Shown here in pieces: positions 24,895 through 34,788 of a stretch of DNA of 64,000 nucleotides. Source of the stretch: Chryseobacterium formosum (lineage in GTDB: Bacteria; Bacteroidota; Bacteroidia; Flavobacteriales; Weeksellaceae). Location: positions 124,001-188,000 of the forward strand of contig NZ_JAOVZW010000004.1 of assembly GCF_026460885.1 (NCBI RefSeq). Reading direction: 5' to 3'. A model generated the notes under the pieces. It searched no databases, was not told the origin of the DNA, and was given only the letters and a program-made list of their open reading frames with translations. The position numbers were made by a program, and so were the translations under genes. Positions within the stretch are counted from its first letter, which is position 1. Every line of letters starts with the position of its first letter.

Positions 24895-25986
24895 ATGAAA
24901 TGTGGAATCGTAGGCTTACCGAATGTAGGTAAATCAACTCTTTTTAACTGCTTAAGCAATGCTAAAGCGCAGTCAGCGAATTATCCTTTCTGTACTATCG
25001 AGCCGAATTTAGGAACGGTTTCTGTACCGGATCAAAGATTATTCGAGCTTGAAAAATTGGTAAACCCTGAAAGAGTTTTGCCTGCTGTTGTAGAGATTGT
25101 AGATATTGCAGGTCTTGTAAAAGGAGCAAGTAAAGGAGAAGGTTTAGGAAACCAATTCTTGGCAAACATTCGTGAGTGTGAAGCAATTATTCATGTTTTA
25201 AGATGTTTTGAAAACGGAAATATTATCCACGTTGAGGGTTCAGTAGATCCTTTGAGAGATAAAGATATTATCGATATTGAACTTCAGTTAAAAGATTTGG
25301 AAACAGTGGGTAAAGCTGTTGAAAAAGCGAAAAAGTTCATCAAGTCTGGAAAAAAAGAAGATTTATTGACGTACGAAATACTTCAAAATCTCCAGAAACA
25401 CCTTGAAGATGGTAGAAATGCAAGAGAATTTGCAATGGATGACTTTGCAAAATCAATTATTGGTGAAGTTCAGTTGTTGACCAACAAACCAGTTCTTTAC
25501 GTTTGTAATGTGGATGAAAATTCAATTAAAAACGGAAACGATTGGATTGGGAAAATTGAAGAAATGGCTAAGAATGAAAATGCTGAAGTAGTAGTTTTGG
25601 CAGCTCAGATTGAAGCAGATATCAATGAATTGGAAACTTACGAAGAAAGAGAAATTTTCTTAGAAGAGCTTGGTCTTACAGAACCTGGAGTAAACCGTTT
25701 GATCAGAAAAGCTTACGATTTATTGAAGCTTCAGACTTACTTTACAGCAGGTGTAAAAGAAGTAAGAGCTTGGACAATCGGACAAGGTTGGACGGCTCCT
25801 CAAGCTGCAGGTGTAATTCACACGGATTTCGAGAAAGGTTTCATTCGTGCAGAAGTTATTAAGTATAATGATTATGTTACTTATGGTACAGAATCAAAGG
25901 TAAAAGAAGCTGGAAAGCTTTCTGTTGAAGGTAAAGAATACATCGTTCAGGACGGTGATGTGATGCACTTCAGATTTAATGTTTAA
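24895..25986 (+). CDS. ychF: Redox-regulated ATPase YchF (OLA1 type)
   Basis: The 363-residue Obg-related P-loop protein has Walker A GLPNVGKSTLFN, switch-II DIAGLVKGASKGEGLGNQFL, and NVDE in place of the GTP-specifying NKxD, the change known to make YchF prefer ATP. A coiled region (about 130-200) and a C-terminal TGS domain (about 280-363) complete the family layout. YchF associates with ribosomes and influences translation initiation and oxidative stress tolerance. Length is typical. It has its own promoter and terminator. Confidence 0.96.
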   Translation: MKCGIVGLPNVGKSTLFNCLSNAKAQSANYPFCTIEPNLGTVSVPDQRLFELEKLVNPERVLPAVVEIVDIAGLVKGASKGEGLGNQFLANIRECEAIIHVLRCFENGNIIHVEGSVDPLRDKDIIDIELQLKDLETVGKAVEKAKKFIKSGKKEDLLTYEILQNLQKHLEDGRNAREFAMDDFAKSIIGEVQLLTNKPVLYVCNVDENSIKNGNDWIGKIEEMAKNENAEVVVLAAQIEADINELETYEEREIFLEELGLTEPGVNRLIRKAYDLLKLQTYFTAGVKEVRAWTIGQGWTAPQAAGVIHTDFEKGFIRAEVIKYNDYVTYGTESKVKEAGKLSVEGKEYIVQDGDVMHFRFNV

Positions 25987-26016
25987 AAATATTAAAAGTT
26001 AGTTATATAATATTTT

Positions 26017-26049
26017 AAAAAGCGCTCTCATGAATTTGAGAGCGCTTTT
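26017..26049 (+). terminator. Intrinsic terminator after ychF
   Basis: A 13-bp stem AAAAGCGCTCTCA / TGAGAGCGCTTTT (26018-26030 with 26037-26049) with T-run; usable from both strands. Confidence 0.9.
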
Positions 26050-26093
26050 GCTTTGTTGAAATGATGTTTATATCTGTAAATAAGCATCTTTAA

Positions 26094-26963
26094 TTAGTCG
26101 TTTTTACGTAGAATAATTTTAACTGGTTTGAAGTTGGGTTCATTCTCATAAGCTAGAAATACGGTATAATCCCCATTAAAGATATCCCAAGAATCTCTTG
26201 TTTTAAACATAGCTGTTTCCGGTTTCATTTTTTCATTCTTGTTAGATTTTAGCCATTGTAGCATATTATTATAGTCATCCTTTGTAATGTTATCTACTTC
26301 CACGATAAAAGATTTCCCATTCTTATAACTTACAACGATTTCTGTTTCATAATCAACGTCTATAAATACTTCCTCTTTACGACCATCTTTCTCATCATCC
26401 ATTTCTTCATCATGAAAATATTTTTTCTGTGTTAATATTTTTTGCACAGATGTATTACTTTGTCCAAGTATTTCTTTTAACTTGTCAACCGTTACCAATC
26501 TGTCATTTTTAGAAGGTTTGTTGAAATTGTGCTGATCTGTGAATAACATCGCACTCGTTGAATCTTTATACTCATCAATTAGAAAAAAATATTTATAGCC
26601 ATTTTTCTTAAGCAATTTATCTTGCATTTTGAATTGTTTACTTTCCAGTTCATCTTCTGCTTCGTCCATATATCCTTTTATGCTAAAATTTACTGCATAT
26701 AATTTGCCGGTATTGGTATATGCTACCATAACACTTTGATCAGAAGAGTTTTTAAAGGAAAACATTTTAGAGTCAAATTTGTCAGCAGAATCTTCTAGTG
26801 AAAAGCCTTTTTTCTTCATAAAGCTTTTGATGTCATTTTGTGAGACGACTGCGGTTTCTTCCAAAAACTGTAAATATTTGTCTTTAAAAGTTGATTGTGC
26901 AAAAGTGAAATTAATACTTGCACATAAAATAATGAACAGCGATTTTAATGATAATGATTTCAT
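26094..26963 (-). CDS. Exported protein of unknown function
   Basis: The 289-residue protein has a signal peptide (ending NFTFAQ). The mature part is acidic and lysine-rich with mixed alpha/beta pattern and no recognised motif. It contains a charged stretch around residues 190-200 (HDEEMDDEKDGRKEEVF) and ends with a beta-rich WDIFNGDYTVFLAYENEP region. It has its own well-formed promoter. I do not recognise the family. Confidence 0.7.
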   Translation of the reverse strand: MKSLSLKSLFIILCASINFTFAQSTFKDKYLQFLEETAVVSQNDIKSFMKKKGFSLEDSADKFDSKMFSFKNSSDQSVMVAYTNTGKLYAVNFSIKGYMDEAEDELESKQFKMQDKLLKKNGYKYFFLIDEYKDSTSAMLFTDQHNFNKPSKNDRLVTVDKLKEILGQSNTSVQKILTQKKYFHDEEMDDEKDGRKEEVFIDVDYETEIVVSYKNGKSFIVEVDNITKDDYNNMLQWLKSNKNEKMKPETAMFKTRDSWDIFNGDYTVFLAYENEPNFKPVKIILRKND

Positions 26964-26979
26964 GGTTGTTAATTTTACT

Positions 26980-27010
26980 CAAAAGTATTGGTAATATCGC
27001 TTCAAAACAA
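26980..27010 (-). promoter_or_regulatory. Promoter of the exported unknown gene
   Basis: Minus strand TTG (27008-27010), 20-nt spacer, TACTTTTG (26980-26987), 16 nt before the start codon. Confidence 0.55.
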
Positions 27011-27053
27011 TCACCCAAAAGGGCTATATTTTTGTTGGACTTATTATACTTAC

Positions 27054-27092
27054 TGCAGAATAATTAAAATATAAAAATTGAATTATTCTGCA
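27054..27092. repeat. Perfect 12-bp inverted repeat
   Basis: TGCAGAATAATT (27054-27065) and AATTATTCTGCA (27081-27092) with a 15-nt A/T-rich spacer. No T-run follows on either strand, and it is about 100 nt from the aminotransferase stop, so it is not a typical terminator. It sits upstream of the minus-strand promoter at 26980-27010. Confidence 0.6.
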
Positions 27093-27191
27093 ACGTTAAA
27101 ATTAGCTCATGAATATTTATAAAATCTGTATTTTGAAAGGTATTACTCGTGAAAAGATGTGAATGAGATTCTCAAAGCCATCAATTTTTAT

Positions 27192-28340
27192 CTAAAGTTT
27201 AGCCAAATTCTCAATCGCTTTTTCCAAAGTTTCATTTTTCTTTGCAAAACATAATCTGATTACATTTTCATTTAATTTATCCTTATAAAAAGCCGAAAAC
27301 GGAATGCTTGCCACTTTATGATGAATGGTTAATTCTGTGGCGAAATCAAAGTCACTTTTGTCTGAAATTTTATCATATTTCAAAGCCTGAAAATACGTTC
27401 CTTCACAGTCGAGAAGTTCAAATGAAGTCTGAGCTAAACCTTGTCTCAGGAAATCTCTTTTTTTCTGAAAAAACTGATTAAGTTGATTATAATGCTCGTC
27501 ATTTTTCATGTATTCTCCCAAAGCCATTTGAAGTGGAGTATTCACGCAGAAAACATTGAATTGATGAACTTTTCTGAATTCGTCTGTTAAAGCTTTTGGA
27601 GCTGCGCAATATCCGATTTTCCAACCTGTGATGTGAAAAAGTTTCCCGAAAGAAGCGATTAAAAGACTTCTTTCTTTTAATTCAGGATATTTACAGATGC
27701 TTAAATGTTGATTTCCTTCAAAGACAATATTTTCGTAAACTTCGTCGCTTAAAATTAAAATATTCGTGTCTTTTACGATTTTTATTAATTCCTGAATATC
27801 ATTTTCTTTTAAAATTTTCCCGGAAGGATTGTTCGGATTGTTCAGAATAATCATTTTTGTTTTTTCTGAAACTAAATTTTTCACCACATTCCAATCAATT
27901 TCATAATCGGGAGCTTTCATTTGGAAACGTTTTACAATTCCTCCGAAAAGTTCTACGGTTGGTTCATAACAATCATAAGCGGGTTCAAAAATAATTACTT
28001 CATCATCTTTTTTAATGAATGTAGCAATCGCTGTGAAAATTGCCTGAGTTCCGCCTGCTGTGACGGTGACTTCAGATTCGGGATGATAAATTGCACTATG
28101 AGAATTTTCAATTTTTCTTGCAATTTCCTCTTTCAAACCCATAATTCCACCTAAAGGAGCATATTGGTTGAATCCTTTTTTAATAAAATCATTAGCTAAA
28201 TTCAGTAATTCGGAATCTGTCTCAAAATCAGGAAAGCCTTGTGAAAGATTAATGGCTTGATGTTGATTTGCCAATTGAGACATTTGGGTAAATATGGTGG
28301 TTCCAACATTTGGAAGTTTCGAAGAAGGAAGTTGTATCAT
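27192..28340 (-). CDS. PLP aminotransferase, methionine/kynurenine type
   Basis: The 382-residue fold-type I aminotransferase begins SKLPNVGTTIFTQMSQLA and has INLSQGFPDFE, NNPNNPSGKI, LSDEVYENIVF, the PLP lysine in SFGKLFHITGWKIGYC, and the C-terminal Arg in IRLCFAKKNE. This pattern fits the YbdL/methionine aminotransferase and kynurenine aminotransferase group, which recycles methionine from ketomethylthiobutyrate or acts on aromatic amino acids. Full length. It stands alone, opposite to parE. Confidence 0.88.
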   Translation of the reverse strand: MIQLPSSKLPNVGTTIFTQMSQLANQHQAINLSQGFPDFETDSELLNLANDFIKKGFNQYAPLGGIMGLKEEIARKIENSHSAIYHPESEVTVTAGGTQAIFTAIATFIKKDDEVIIFEPAYDCYEPTVELFGGIVKRFQMKAPDYEIDWNVVKNLVSEKTKMIILNNPNNPSGKILKENDIQELIKIVKDTNILILSDEVYENIVFEGNQHLSICKYPELKERSLLIASFGKLFHITGWKIGYCAAPKALTDEFRKVHQFNVFCVNTPLQMALGEYMKNDEHYNQLNQFFQKKRDFLRQGLAQTSFELLDCEGTYFQALKYDKISDKSDFDFATELTIHHKVASIPFSAFYKDKLNENVIRLCFAKKNETLEKAIENLAKL

Positions 28341-28509
28341 CTAAATTCTTTATGAATCTAAATTAGTGCAAATTTTAAAATTTCGAACTGTAATTTTATG
28401 TTAAATTAAATGAATATTAATAAGATTAAAAATTTTAAATTTTATCATTAAAATATAAGAAAAACGACTCGAAAAAATTCGGATATTTTTCGCCGTTTTT
28501 GTACTTTTG

Positions 28510-28517
28510 TATGTTTG
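28510..28517 (+). promoter_or_regulatory. -7 box of the parE operon
   Basis: TATGTTTG ends 12 nt before the parE ATG, predicting a very short leader. Confidence 0.55.
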
Positions 28518-28529
28518 CTGAAATAATAT

Positions 28530-30413
28530 ATGTCACAAGAAATACAACCTATCTACTCCGAAGATAATATCAGAACCCTCGATTGGCAGGAACATATTCG
28601 TTTGCGTCCCGGTATGTATATCGGTAAGTTAGGCGATGGTTCGTCTGCTGATGACGGTATTTATATTTTGCTGAAAGAAATTCTGGATAACTCGATTGAT
28701 GAATTCAGAATGAAATCCGGTAAAAGAATTGAAATAAAAGTAGATGACGGAAAAGTCATGATTCGAGATTTCGGTCGTGGAATTCCTTTGGGGAAAGTCG
28801 TTGACGCGGTTTCAAAAATGAATACCGGTGGTAAATATGACAGTAAAGCCTTCAAAAAATCAGTTGGTCTGAATGGTGTCGGTACAAAAGCCGTAAATGC
28901 ACTTTCAGATTATTTCCGTGTGCGTTCTTTCCGTGAAGGGAGAATGAAGGTTGCTGAATTTTGCCGAGGTATAATCACTGAGGAACACGATGAAAAAGAA
29001 ACTTCAGACAGAAACGGAACCGAAATTTTGTTTACTCCCGATTCTGAAATTTTTCTTCATTATAAATACAGAAAAGAGTATATCGAAAGAATGCTCCGCA
29101 ATTATGCATATCTGAATCCTGGATTGAAGATTATTTTCAACGGTGAAACTTTTTATTCTGAAAACGGATTGAAAGATTTGCTGGAAGAAGAGCTTGAAAG
29201 TGATGTTTTATATCCGATTGTTCATTTGAAAGATAATGATATTGAAGTGGCGATTACGCATACCGATAAATCTCAGACAGAAACCTATTTTTCATTCGTA
29301 AACGGACAAAATACAACGCAAGGTGGAACACATTTGAATGCTTTCAGAGAAGCTTATGTAAAAACAATCCGTGAATTTTTTAATAAAAGTTTTGATGCTT
29401 CCGATGTAAGAAAATCGATTGTTGCAGCAATTTCCATCAATGTTGAAGAACCGGTTTTTGAATCTCAGACAAAAACTAAATTAGGTTCAAACGATATAGG
29501 ACCAAACGGACCTACAGTTCGTACTTTTATTATTGATTTCTTAAAAAGTAAATTAGATAATTTTCTTCATAAAAATCCTGAAATTGCAGAAGCTATTCAG
29601 AGAAAAATTTTAATTTCAGAAAGAGAAAGAAAAGAACTTTCCGGAATTCAGAAATTAGCGAGAGAAAGAGCCAAGAAAGTTTCGCTTCACAACAAAAAAT
29701 TACGTGATTGCAGACAGCACTACAACGATCAAAAGGCAGAAAGAAAAGCTGAAACTCAGATTTTTATTACCGAAGGAGATTCTGCATCAGGATCAATCAC
29801 AAAATCCAGAGATGTTGAAACGCAGGCTGTATTTTCATTGAAAGGTAAACCTCTGAACTGTTATGGTTTGACCAAAAAAGTGGTGTACGAAAATGAAGAA
29901 TTCAACTTGCTTCAAGCTGCTTTAAATATTGAAGAAAGTCTTGAAGATTTAAGATACAATCAGGTAATTATCGCAACGGATGCCGATGTTGACGGAATGC
30001 ACATCAGACTTTTGATGATTACGTTCTTCCTTCAGTTTTTCCCGGATGTGATTAAAAACGGACATTTATTTATTCTTCAGACTCCGTTATTTAGGGTTAG
30101 AAATAAAAAAGAAACGAGATATTGCTATTCTGAATTAGAAAGAGTGAAAGCTTTAAATGAATTAGGTAAAAACCCTGAAATTACCCGATTTAAAGGTTTG
30201 GGAGAAATTTCACCTGATGAGTTTAAGCATTTTATCGGAAAAGATATTCGCCTTGAACCTGTAGTTATCGGAAAAGATCAAACAATCGAGCAACTTCTGG
30301 AATTCTACATGGGAAAAAACACACCGGATCGACAGGTTTTCATTCTTGAAAATCTAGTTGTTGAAGATCAGGATATTAATAAAAAAGAGATTTTAGATGA
30401 AGTTGAGCCATAA
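28530..30413 (+). CDS. parE: DNA topoisomerase IV subunit B
   Basis: The 627-residue protein has the GHKL ATPase ([33 protein letters not shown]), transducer domain with its lysine loop ([10 protein letters not shown]) and the TOPRIM domain ([22 protein letters not shown]). It pairs with parC two genes downstream to decatenate chromosomes. Topo IV rather than gyrase is inferred because parE-type and parC-type genes sit together in one operon, as in other Bacteroidota. Short leader; the next gene begins 29 bp later. Confidence 0.93.
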   Translation: MSQEIQPIYSEDNIRTLDWQEHIRLRPGMYIGKLGDGSSADDGIYILLKEILDNSIDEFRMKSGKRIEIKVDDGKVMIRDFGRGIPLGKVVDAVSKMNTGGKYDSKAFKKSVGLNGVGTKAVNALSDYFRVRSFREGRMKVAEFCRGIITEEHDEKETSDRNGTEILFTPDSEIFLHYKYRKEYIERMLRNYAYLNPGLKIIFNGETFYSENGLKDLLEEELESDVLYPIVHLKDNDIEVAITHTDKSQTETYFSFVNGQNTTQGGTHLNAFREAYVKTIREFFNKSFDASDVRKSIVAAISINVEEPVFESQTKTKLGSNDIGPNGPTVRTFIIDFLKSKLDNFLHKNPEIAEAIQRKILISERERKELSGIQKLARERAKKVSLHNKKLRDCRQHYNDQKAERKAETQIFITEGDSASGSITKSRDVETQAVFSLKGKPLNCYGLTKKVVYENEEFNLLQAALNIEESLEDLRYNQVIIATDADVDGMHIRLLMITFFLQFFPDVIKNGHLFILQTPLFRVRNKKETRYCYSELERVKALNELGKNPEITRFKGLGEISPDEFKHFIGKDIRLEPVVIGKDQTIEQLLEFYMGKNTPDRQVFILENLVVEDQDINKKEILDEVEP

Positions 30414-30442
30414 AATTTAACAAAAAACACAAAATACACAAG

Positions 30443-30925
30443 ATGAGATTAAGTAACAGGAAAAAAGCACCTGTATATAATTTTTTCAATACCCTTTTAT
30501 TGATGATGTTATCTGCAGGAATTATAGGTTTTATTTTTGATGAAATGAGATTTAATATTCTGGAAGGTAAAAGTTATTTTTTAATTATAATTCCGGTCAT
30601 ATTACTGATTATTTTTTACCTAAACGGAAGGCAAATTTTTGAATATGACAGCGATGGAGAAGCATTGCATTTTAGAAACAGAAATATTGTCCCGTTCATT
30701 AATAAACCTTTAAGTGACGAATTTCCGAAGTATAAATTAATTAAGTTTGAGATGGTAAATGTTTTGTTTCTAAAGAGACTCTATATAACCATTACGAGTA
30801 AAAATAGTGGCTCGACGATTTTAAAATATGAAATTTCGTATTTAACAAATAAAGAAGCCAACGATTTAAAAGTATCCCTCAACAAAGTAGTAAAAACTAA
30901 TAAAGAGAAAAGACATCAAGAATAA
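30443..30925 (+). CDS. Small membrane protein between parE and parC
   Basis: The 160-residue protein has a basic N-terminus, two membrane helices (about 15-35 and 45-62) and a cytosolic C-terminal domain of alternating strands (DGEALHFRNRNIVPFINK, LYITITSK) that could be a PH-like fold. I do not recognise the family. It is placed 29 bp after parE and 3 bp before parC, so it is transcribed with both topoisomerase genes. Function unknown; any topology-related role is speculation. Confidence 0.7.
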   Translation: MRLSNRKKAPVYNFFNTLLLMMLSAGIIGFIFDEMRFNILEGKSYFLIIIPVILLIIFYLNGRQIFEYDSDGEALHFRNRNIVPFINKPLSDEFPKYKLIKFEMVNVLFLKRLYITITSKNSGSTILKYEISYLTNKEANDLKVSLNKVVKTNKEKRHQE

Positions 30926-30928
30926 GTA

Positions 30929-33511
30929 ATGATAGAAGACAACTCTCACGAAGGCGAAAGCTTAAAAAAAGTTTCAGGACTGTACAAAGACTGGTTTCTG
31001 GATTATGCATCTTATGTAATTTTAGATAGAGCGATTCCGTCTGTTTATGATGGTTTCAAACCGGTTCAGCGTAGAATTATGCATTCCATGCGTGAATTGG
31101 AGGATGGGCGTTACAACAAAGTAGCGAATATTGTCGGTAATACGATGAAATATCATCCACATGGTGACGCTTCGATTACCGATGCAATGGTCGGAATCGG
31201 GCAGAGAGAATTGCTTATCGATACTCAGGGAAACTGGGGGAATATTTACACCGGAGATTCTGCAGCTGCAGCAAGATATATTGAAGCGAGATTAACACCA
31301 TTTGCTTTGGAAGTTGTCTTCAATCCAAAGACTACAGAATGGTCTAAATCTTACGATGGAAGAAATAACGAACCGATTGATTTACCGGTGAAATTCCCTT
31401 TGCTTTTGGCTCAGGGAGTTGAAGGAATCGGGGTTGGACTTTCCACAAAAATTCTTCCGCACAATTTTAATGAATTAATTACAGCTTCAGTTGCCTATTT
31501 AAAAGGTAAAAAGTTTGAAATTTTCCCGGATTTTTTAACCGCAGGATTTCTTGATGTTTCAGAATATAATGACGGTCACAGAGGTGGAAAAGTAAGAGCC
31601 AGAGCGAAGATTTCTCAGGTAGACAAACATACTTTGATGATTTCTGAGCTTCCTTTTTCTAAAACAACAACAGATTTGATTGATTCTGTTTTGAAAGCCA
31701 ACGAGAAAGGGAAAATTAAAATCAAAAAAATTGAAGACAATACGTCAGATAAAGTTGAGATTCTGATTTATCTTCACAACGAAGTTTCGCCCGACAAAAC
31801 AATCGATGCTTTATACGCATTTACCGATTGTCAGGTTACGATTTCTCCGAATGCTTGTGTAATTGTTGGAGATAAACCCATGTTCCTTGATGTTTCCACG
31901 ATTCTTAAAATGAATACCGATCACACCGTTTCTTTATTGAAGAAAGAATTGGAAATCGAGCTTCACGAATTGCAGGAAAACTGGCATTTTTCTTCTTTGG
32001 AAAGAATTTTCATCGAAAACAGAATTTACCATGACATTGAAGAAGTGAAAAGCTGGGAAGAAGTTCTAAAAACAATTGCTGTAGGCTTAAAACCTCATAC
32101 TGCACACCTTTTAAGAGAAGTTACGGAAGAAGATATTTTAAGATTAACTGAAATCAGAATTAAAAGAATTTCAAGATTCGATTTAGATAAGTTTAAAGAA
32201 AATATTGCAGCACTAGAAGGAAAAATAGAGCAGGTAAGATTCCATTTGGCAAATCTTATTGCTTATGCAATTGAATATTATTTAAACATTCAAAAAAAAT
32301 ACGGGAAAGACAGAGAACGTAAAACGGAACTAAGAATTTTCGATACGATTGATGCATCGAAAGTTGCCGTTGCCAACGAAAAATTCTATGCCAATTTCGA
32401 GGAAGGTTTTATTGGAACTTCGCTTAAAAAAGATCAATACCTGTTTGACTGTTCAGACATCGATGATATTATTACATTCAGAAAAGACGGAAGTATGAAA
32501 GTCGTGAAAGTGGAGGCTAAAACTTTCATCGGAAAAGACATTCAACACGTTGCCATCTTTAAAAAGAATGATAAACGCACTGTTTATAACATGATTTATC
32601 GTGAAGGTAGAGACGGACCTTATTATATGAAACGTTTTTCGGTAACCGGTGTTACACGAAATACAGATTATGCTTTAGGTTCGGATATAAAAGGCTCGGA
32701 AATGCTTTATTTCTCGGCAAATCCGAATGGTGAAGCGGAAGTTGTAACTGTTTTGTTAAAACCAAATCCAAGAATCAGAAAAAATAAAATGGAAATTGAT
32801 TTCTCTGAATTAGCCATTAAAGGAAGGGATTCAAAAGGGAATTTGGTAACCAAATATTCTGTAAAGAAAGTTGATTTAAAGGAAGAAGGTGTTTCTACTT
32901 TAGCTCCGAGAAAAATCTGGTTTGATGATACCGTAAGAAGATTAAATGCCGATGTGAGAGGAACTTTACTAGGGAATTTTAAAGGTGATGATAAAATCTT
33001 AACTATTAATGCTCAAGGTGAAGCGAAATTGGTAAGTTTTGATCTTGGAAACCGCTTCGATGATGAATATATTATCTTAGAAAAATGGCGACCAAATCAA
33101 CCTATAACCTGTATTTATTACGACGGAGAAAAGGATATTTATTTCATCAAAAGATTCTTGCTGGAAAACAATACCAATATTCAAACCTTTATGCCATCGG
33201 AACATCCGAAATCTTTTATCGAAAGAATTCTTGTTTCTAATAATACAACTGCAGAAATTATTTTTGCAAAAGATAAAGGAAAAGAACGTGATCCGGAGTC
33301 TATCAATATAGACGAATTTATTGCCGTAAAAGGAATAAAAGCAATCGGAAATCAGTTCACGAAATTTAAAGTTAAAAATATCAACATTACAATTCCTGAG
33401 CCAGAAGAAGAGGAGCCGGAAGTTTATGAAGAACCGGATTTTACACCTTCTGTAGATGATGAAGGCGGAACAATCGGAGATCTGTTTCAGAGTGATGAGA
33501 GCGAAAACTAA
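30929..33511 (+). CDS. parC: DNA topoisomerase IV subunit A
   Basis: The 860-residue protein has the breakage-reunion domain with KPVQRRIMHSMRELEDGR, KYHPHGDASITDAMV, GNWGNIYTGDSAAAARYIEA (catalytic Tyr in ARYIEARL), the tower and coiled-coil (about 330-480), and a C-terminal beta-pinwheel (about 500-800). A long acidic tail (about 820-860, PEPEEEEPEVYEEPD) ends the protein. Together with ParE it forms the heterotetramer that decatenates sister chromosomes. It sits 3 bp behind the small membrane gene and 5 bp ahead of a rhomboid gene. Confidence 0.93.
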   Translation: MIEDNSHEGESLKKVSGLYKDWFLDYASYVILDRAIPSVYDGFKPVQRRIMHSMRELEDGRYNKVANIVGNTMKYHPHGDASITDAMVGIGQRELLIDTQGNWGNIYTGDSAAAARYIEARLTPFALEVVFNPKTTEWSKSYDGRNNEPIDLPVKFPLLLAQGVEGIGVGLSTKILPHNFNELITASVAYLKGKKFEIFPDFLTAGFLDVSEYNDGHRGGKVRARAKISQVDKHTLMISELPFSKTTTDLIDSVLKANEKGKIKIKKIEDNTSDKVEILIYLHNEVSPDKTIDALYAFTDCQVTISPNACVIVGDKPMFLDVSTILKMNTDHTVSLLKKELEIELHELQENWHFSSLERIFIENRIYHDIEEVKSWEEVLKTIAVGLKPHTAHLLREVTEEDILRLTEIRIKRISRFDLDKFKENIAALEGKIEQVRFHLANLIAYAIEYYLNIQKKYGKDRERKTELRIFDTIDASKVAVANEKFYANFEEGFIGTSLKKDQYLFDCSDIDDIITFRKDGSMKVVKVEAKTFIGKDIQHVAIFKKNDKRTVYNMIYREGRDGPYYMKRFSVTGVTRNTDYALGSDIKGSEMLYFSANPNGEAEVVTVLLKPNPRIRKNKMEIDFSELAIKGRDSKGNLVTKYSVKKVDLKEEGVSTLAPRKIWFDDTVRRLNADVRGTLLGNFKGDDKILTINAQGEAKLVSFDLGNRFDDEYIILEKWRPNQPITCIYYDGEKDIYFIKRFLLENNTNIQTFMPSEHPKSFIERILVSNNTTAEIIFAKDKGKERDPESINIDEFIAVKGIKAIGNQFTKFKVKNINITIPEPEEEEPEVYEEPDFTPSVDDEGGTIGDLFQSDESEN

Positions 33512-33516
33512 AAAAT

Positions 33517-34170
33517 ATGAATATCATAATTATAATTATTGCTATTACAGCAATTATAAGTTTTATAGCATTTAACAATAAAGAAATATTTGAAAAATAT
33601 AAATTTAATGTAGGAGCAATTCAACATAGAAAAGAATATGTCAGAATTATATCTGCAGGATTTCTTCATGCAGATATAATGCATTTGTTATTTAATATGA
33701 TGACACTTTACTTCTTCGGTCCGGTAATTTTAGAAGGATTCGGAAATGTAGGTTTTCTTATTATTTACTTTGGTTCTATTCTTTTAGGAAATATTTTTTC
33801 ATTATTTATTTACCAAAAACAACCGTGGTATTCTGCAATTGGAGCGAGTGGAGGAGTTTCGGGTATTTTATTTGCGGCAATAGCAATGGAACCAAGTATC
33901 GGAATTTACTTCTTTTTTATACCTATTCCAATTCCAGGATTTATTTTTGGACTTCTATATTTTGGATATTCTGTTTATATGATGTTAAACCCGAAACAAT
34001 GGGATAATTTAGGACACGCAGCGCATTTAGGCGGAGCATTTTTTGGGTTGGTTTATGCTGTGATTGTTCAGCCTCAAAGTGCAATTGAAAATTCTTTATT
34101 TATAGGAATTATGTCACTGCCGTTGATTTATCTGGCGTATGAAATATTTGTAAGAAAAAGAATTAACTAA
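33517..34170 (+). CDS. Rhomboid-family intramembrane serine protease
   Basis: The 217-residue membrane protein has six predicted helices. Rhomboid motifs are HADIMHLLFNMMTLYFFGP (oxyanion His and Asn), GASGGVSGIL with the catalytic Ser, and GHAAHLGGAFFG with the catalytic His. It cleaves membrane-anchored substrates within the bilayer; the substrate is unknown. It is 5 bp behind parC and is the last gene of the parE operon, ending at a terminator. Confidence 0.92.
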   Translation: MNIIIIIIAITAIISFIAFNNKEIFEKYKFNVGAIQHRKEYVRIISAGFLHADIMHLLFNMMTLYFFGPVILEGFGNVGFLIIYFGSILLGNIFSLFIYQKQPWYSAIGASGGVSGILFAAIAMEPSIGIYFFFIPIPIPGFIFGLLYFGYSVYMMLNPKQWDNLGHAAHLGGAFFGLVYAVIVQPQSAIENSLFIGIMSLPLIYLAYEIFVRKRIN

Positions 34171-34192
34171 ATTCTTTCAAATCATCTGAAAT

Positions 34193-34228
34193 AAAAAAGA
34201 CTGTTCTCTAATGAAAACAGTCTTTTTT
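34193..34228. terminator. Bidirectional intrinsic terminator
   Basis: A 13-bp stem AAAAAAGACTGTT / AACAGTCTTTTTT (34193-34205 with 34216-34228) between convergent genes. Confidence 0.9.
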
Positions 34229-34243
34229 ATTATTTTAGATTTA

Positions 34244-34693
34244 CTATTCGGCCCAGGCAATTGGGATATAAACATTCACATAACCGTCTTGTCCAACTGA
34301 AGATGGTGTTAAGGTTATTGTAGTAGATCCATAACCAACCCAACCTCCTTGTCCCTGATACGCCGATATTTCATAAGTTCCTTCAGGAAGATCGTTAAAA
34401 TATCCTGGTAATTTTGCAAAACCACCAACATAAGTGATATATCCGTCATAAACATCACCTGTATTTACGTCGGTTGCATAAATTCCGCCCATGTCATAAG
34501 TTCCACTCATTGTGTTTACTCCGTTTTGAGTAGTACCTACTTTTAACTGATAAGTCTGTTGTTTCTTACTATTTTCACTTTTATTAGCAAAATTCATTTC
34601 AGAATCCGTAAGAGTTGTTGCATCAGTACTGCAACTGAAAATCGTAAATAAAACTCCGCAAGCAAGCAGAGCGCTTTTCATTGAATTTTTCAT
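34244..34693 (-). CDS. Small lipoprotein of unknown function
   Basis: The 149-residue protein has a lipoprotein signal with lipobox around LFTIFSC (Cys near residue 21), then a Ser/Asn/Lys linker and a Gly/Tyr-rich beta domain (about 50-149, with LPEGTYEISAYQGQGGWVGY). No enzyme motif. The composition resembles small surface beta-sandwich proteins. It has no close same-strand partner: prmC lies 95 bp upstream. Confidence 0.7.
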   Translation of the reverse strand: MKNSMKSALLACGVLFTIFSCSTDATTLTDSEMNFANKSENSKKQQTYQLKVGTTQNGVNTMSGTYDMGGIYATDVNTGDVYDGYITYVGGFAKLPGYFNDLPEGTYEISAYQGQGGWVGYGSTTITLTPSSVGQDGYVNVYIPIAWAE

Positions 34694-34788
34694 AAATATA
34701 ATTTTTGTTTGGTGTGATAAAATTAAGAATATAAAAATAAAACGAAATTGGATTACAATTAACTTTATATGAATTTTTGAACGTAATA

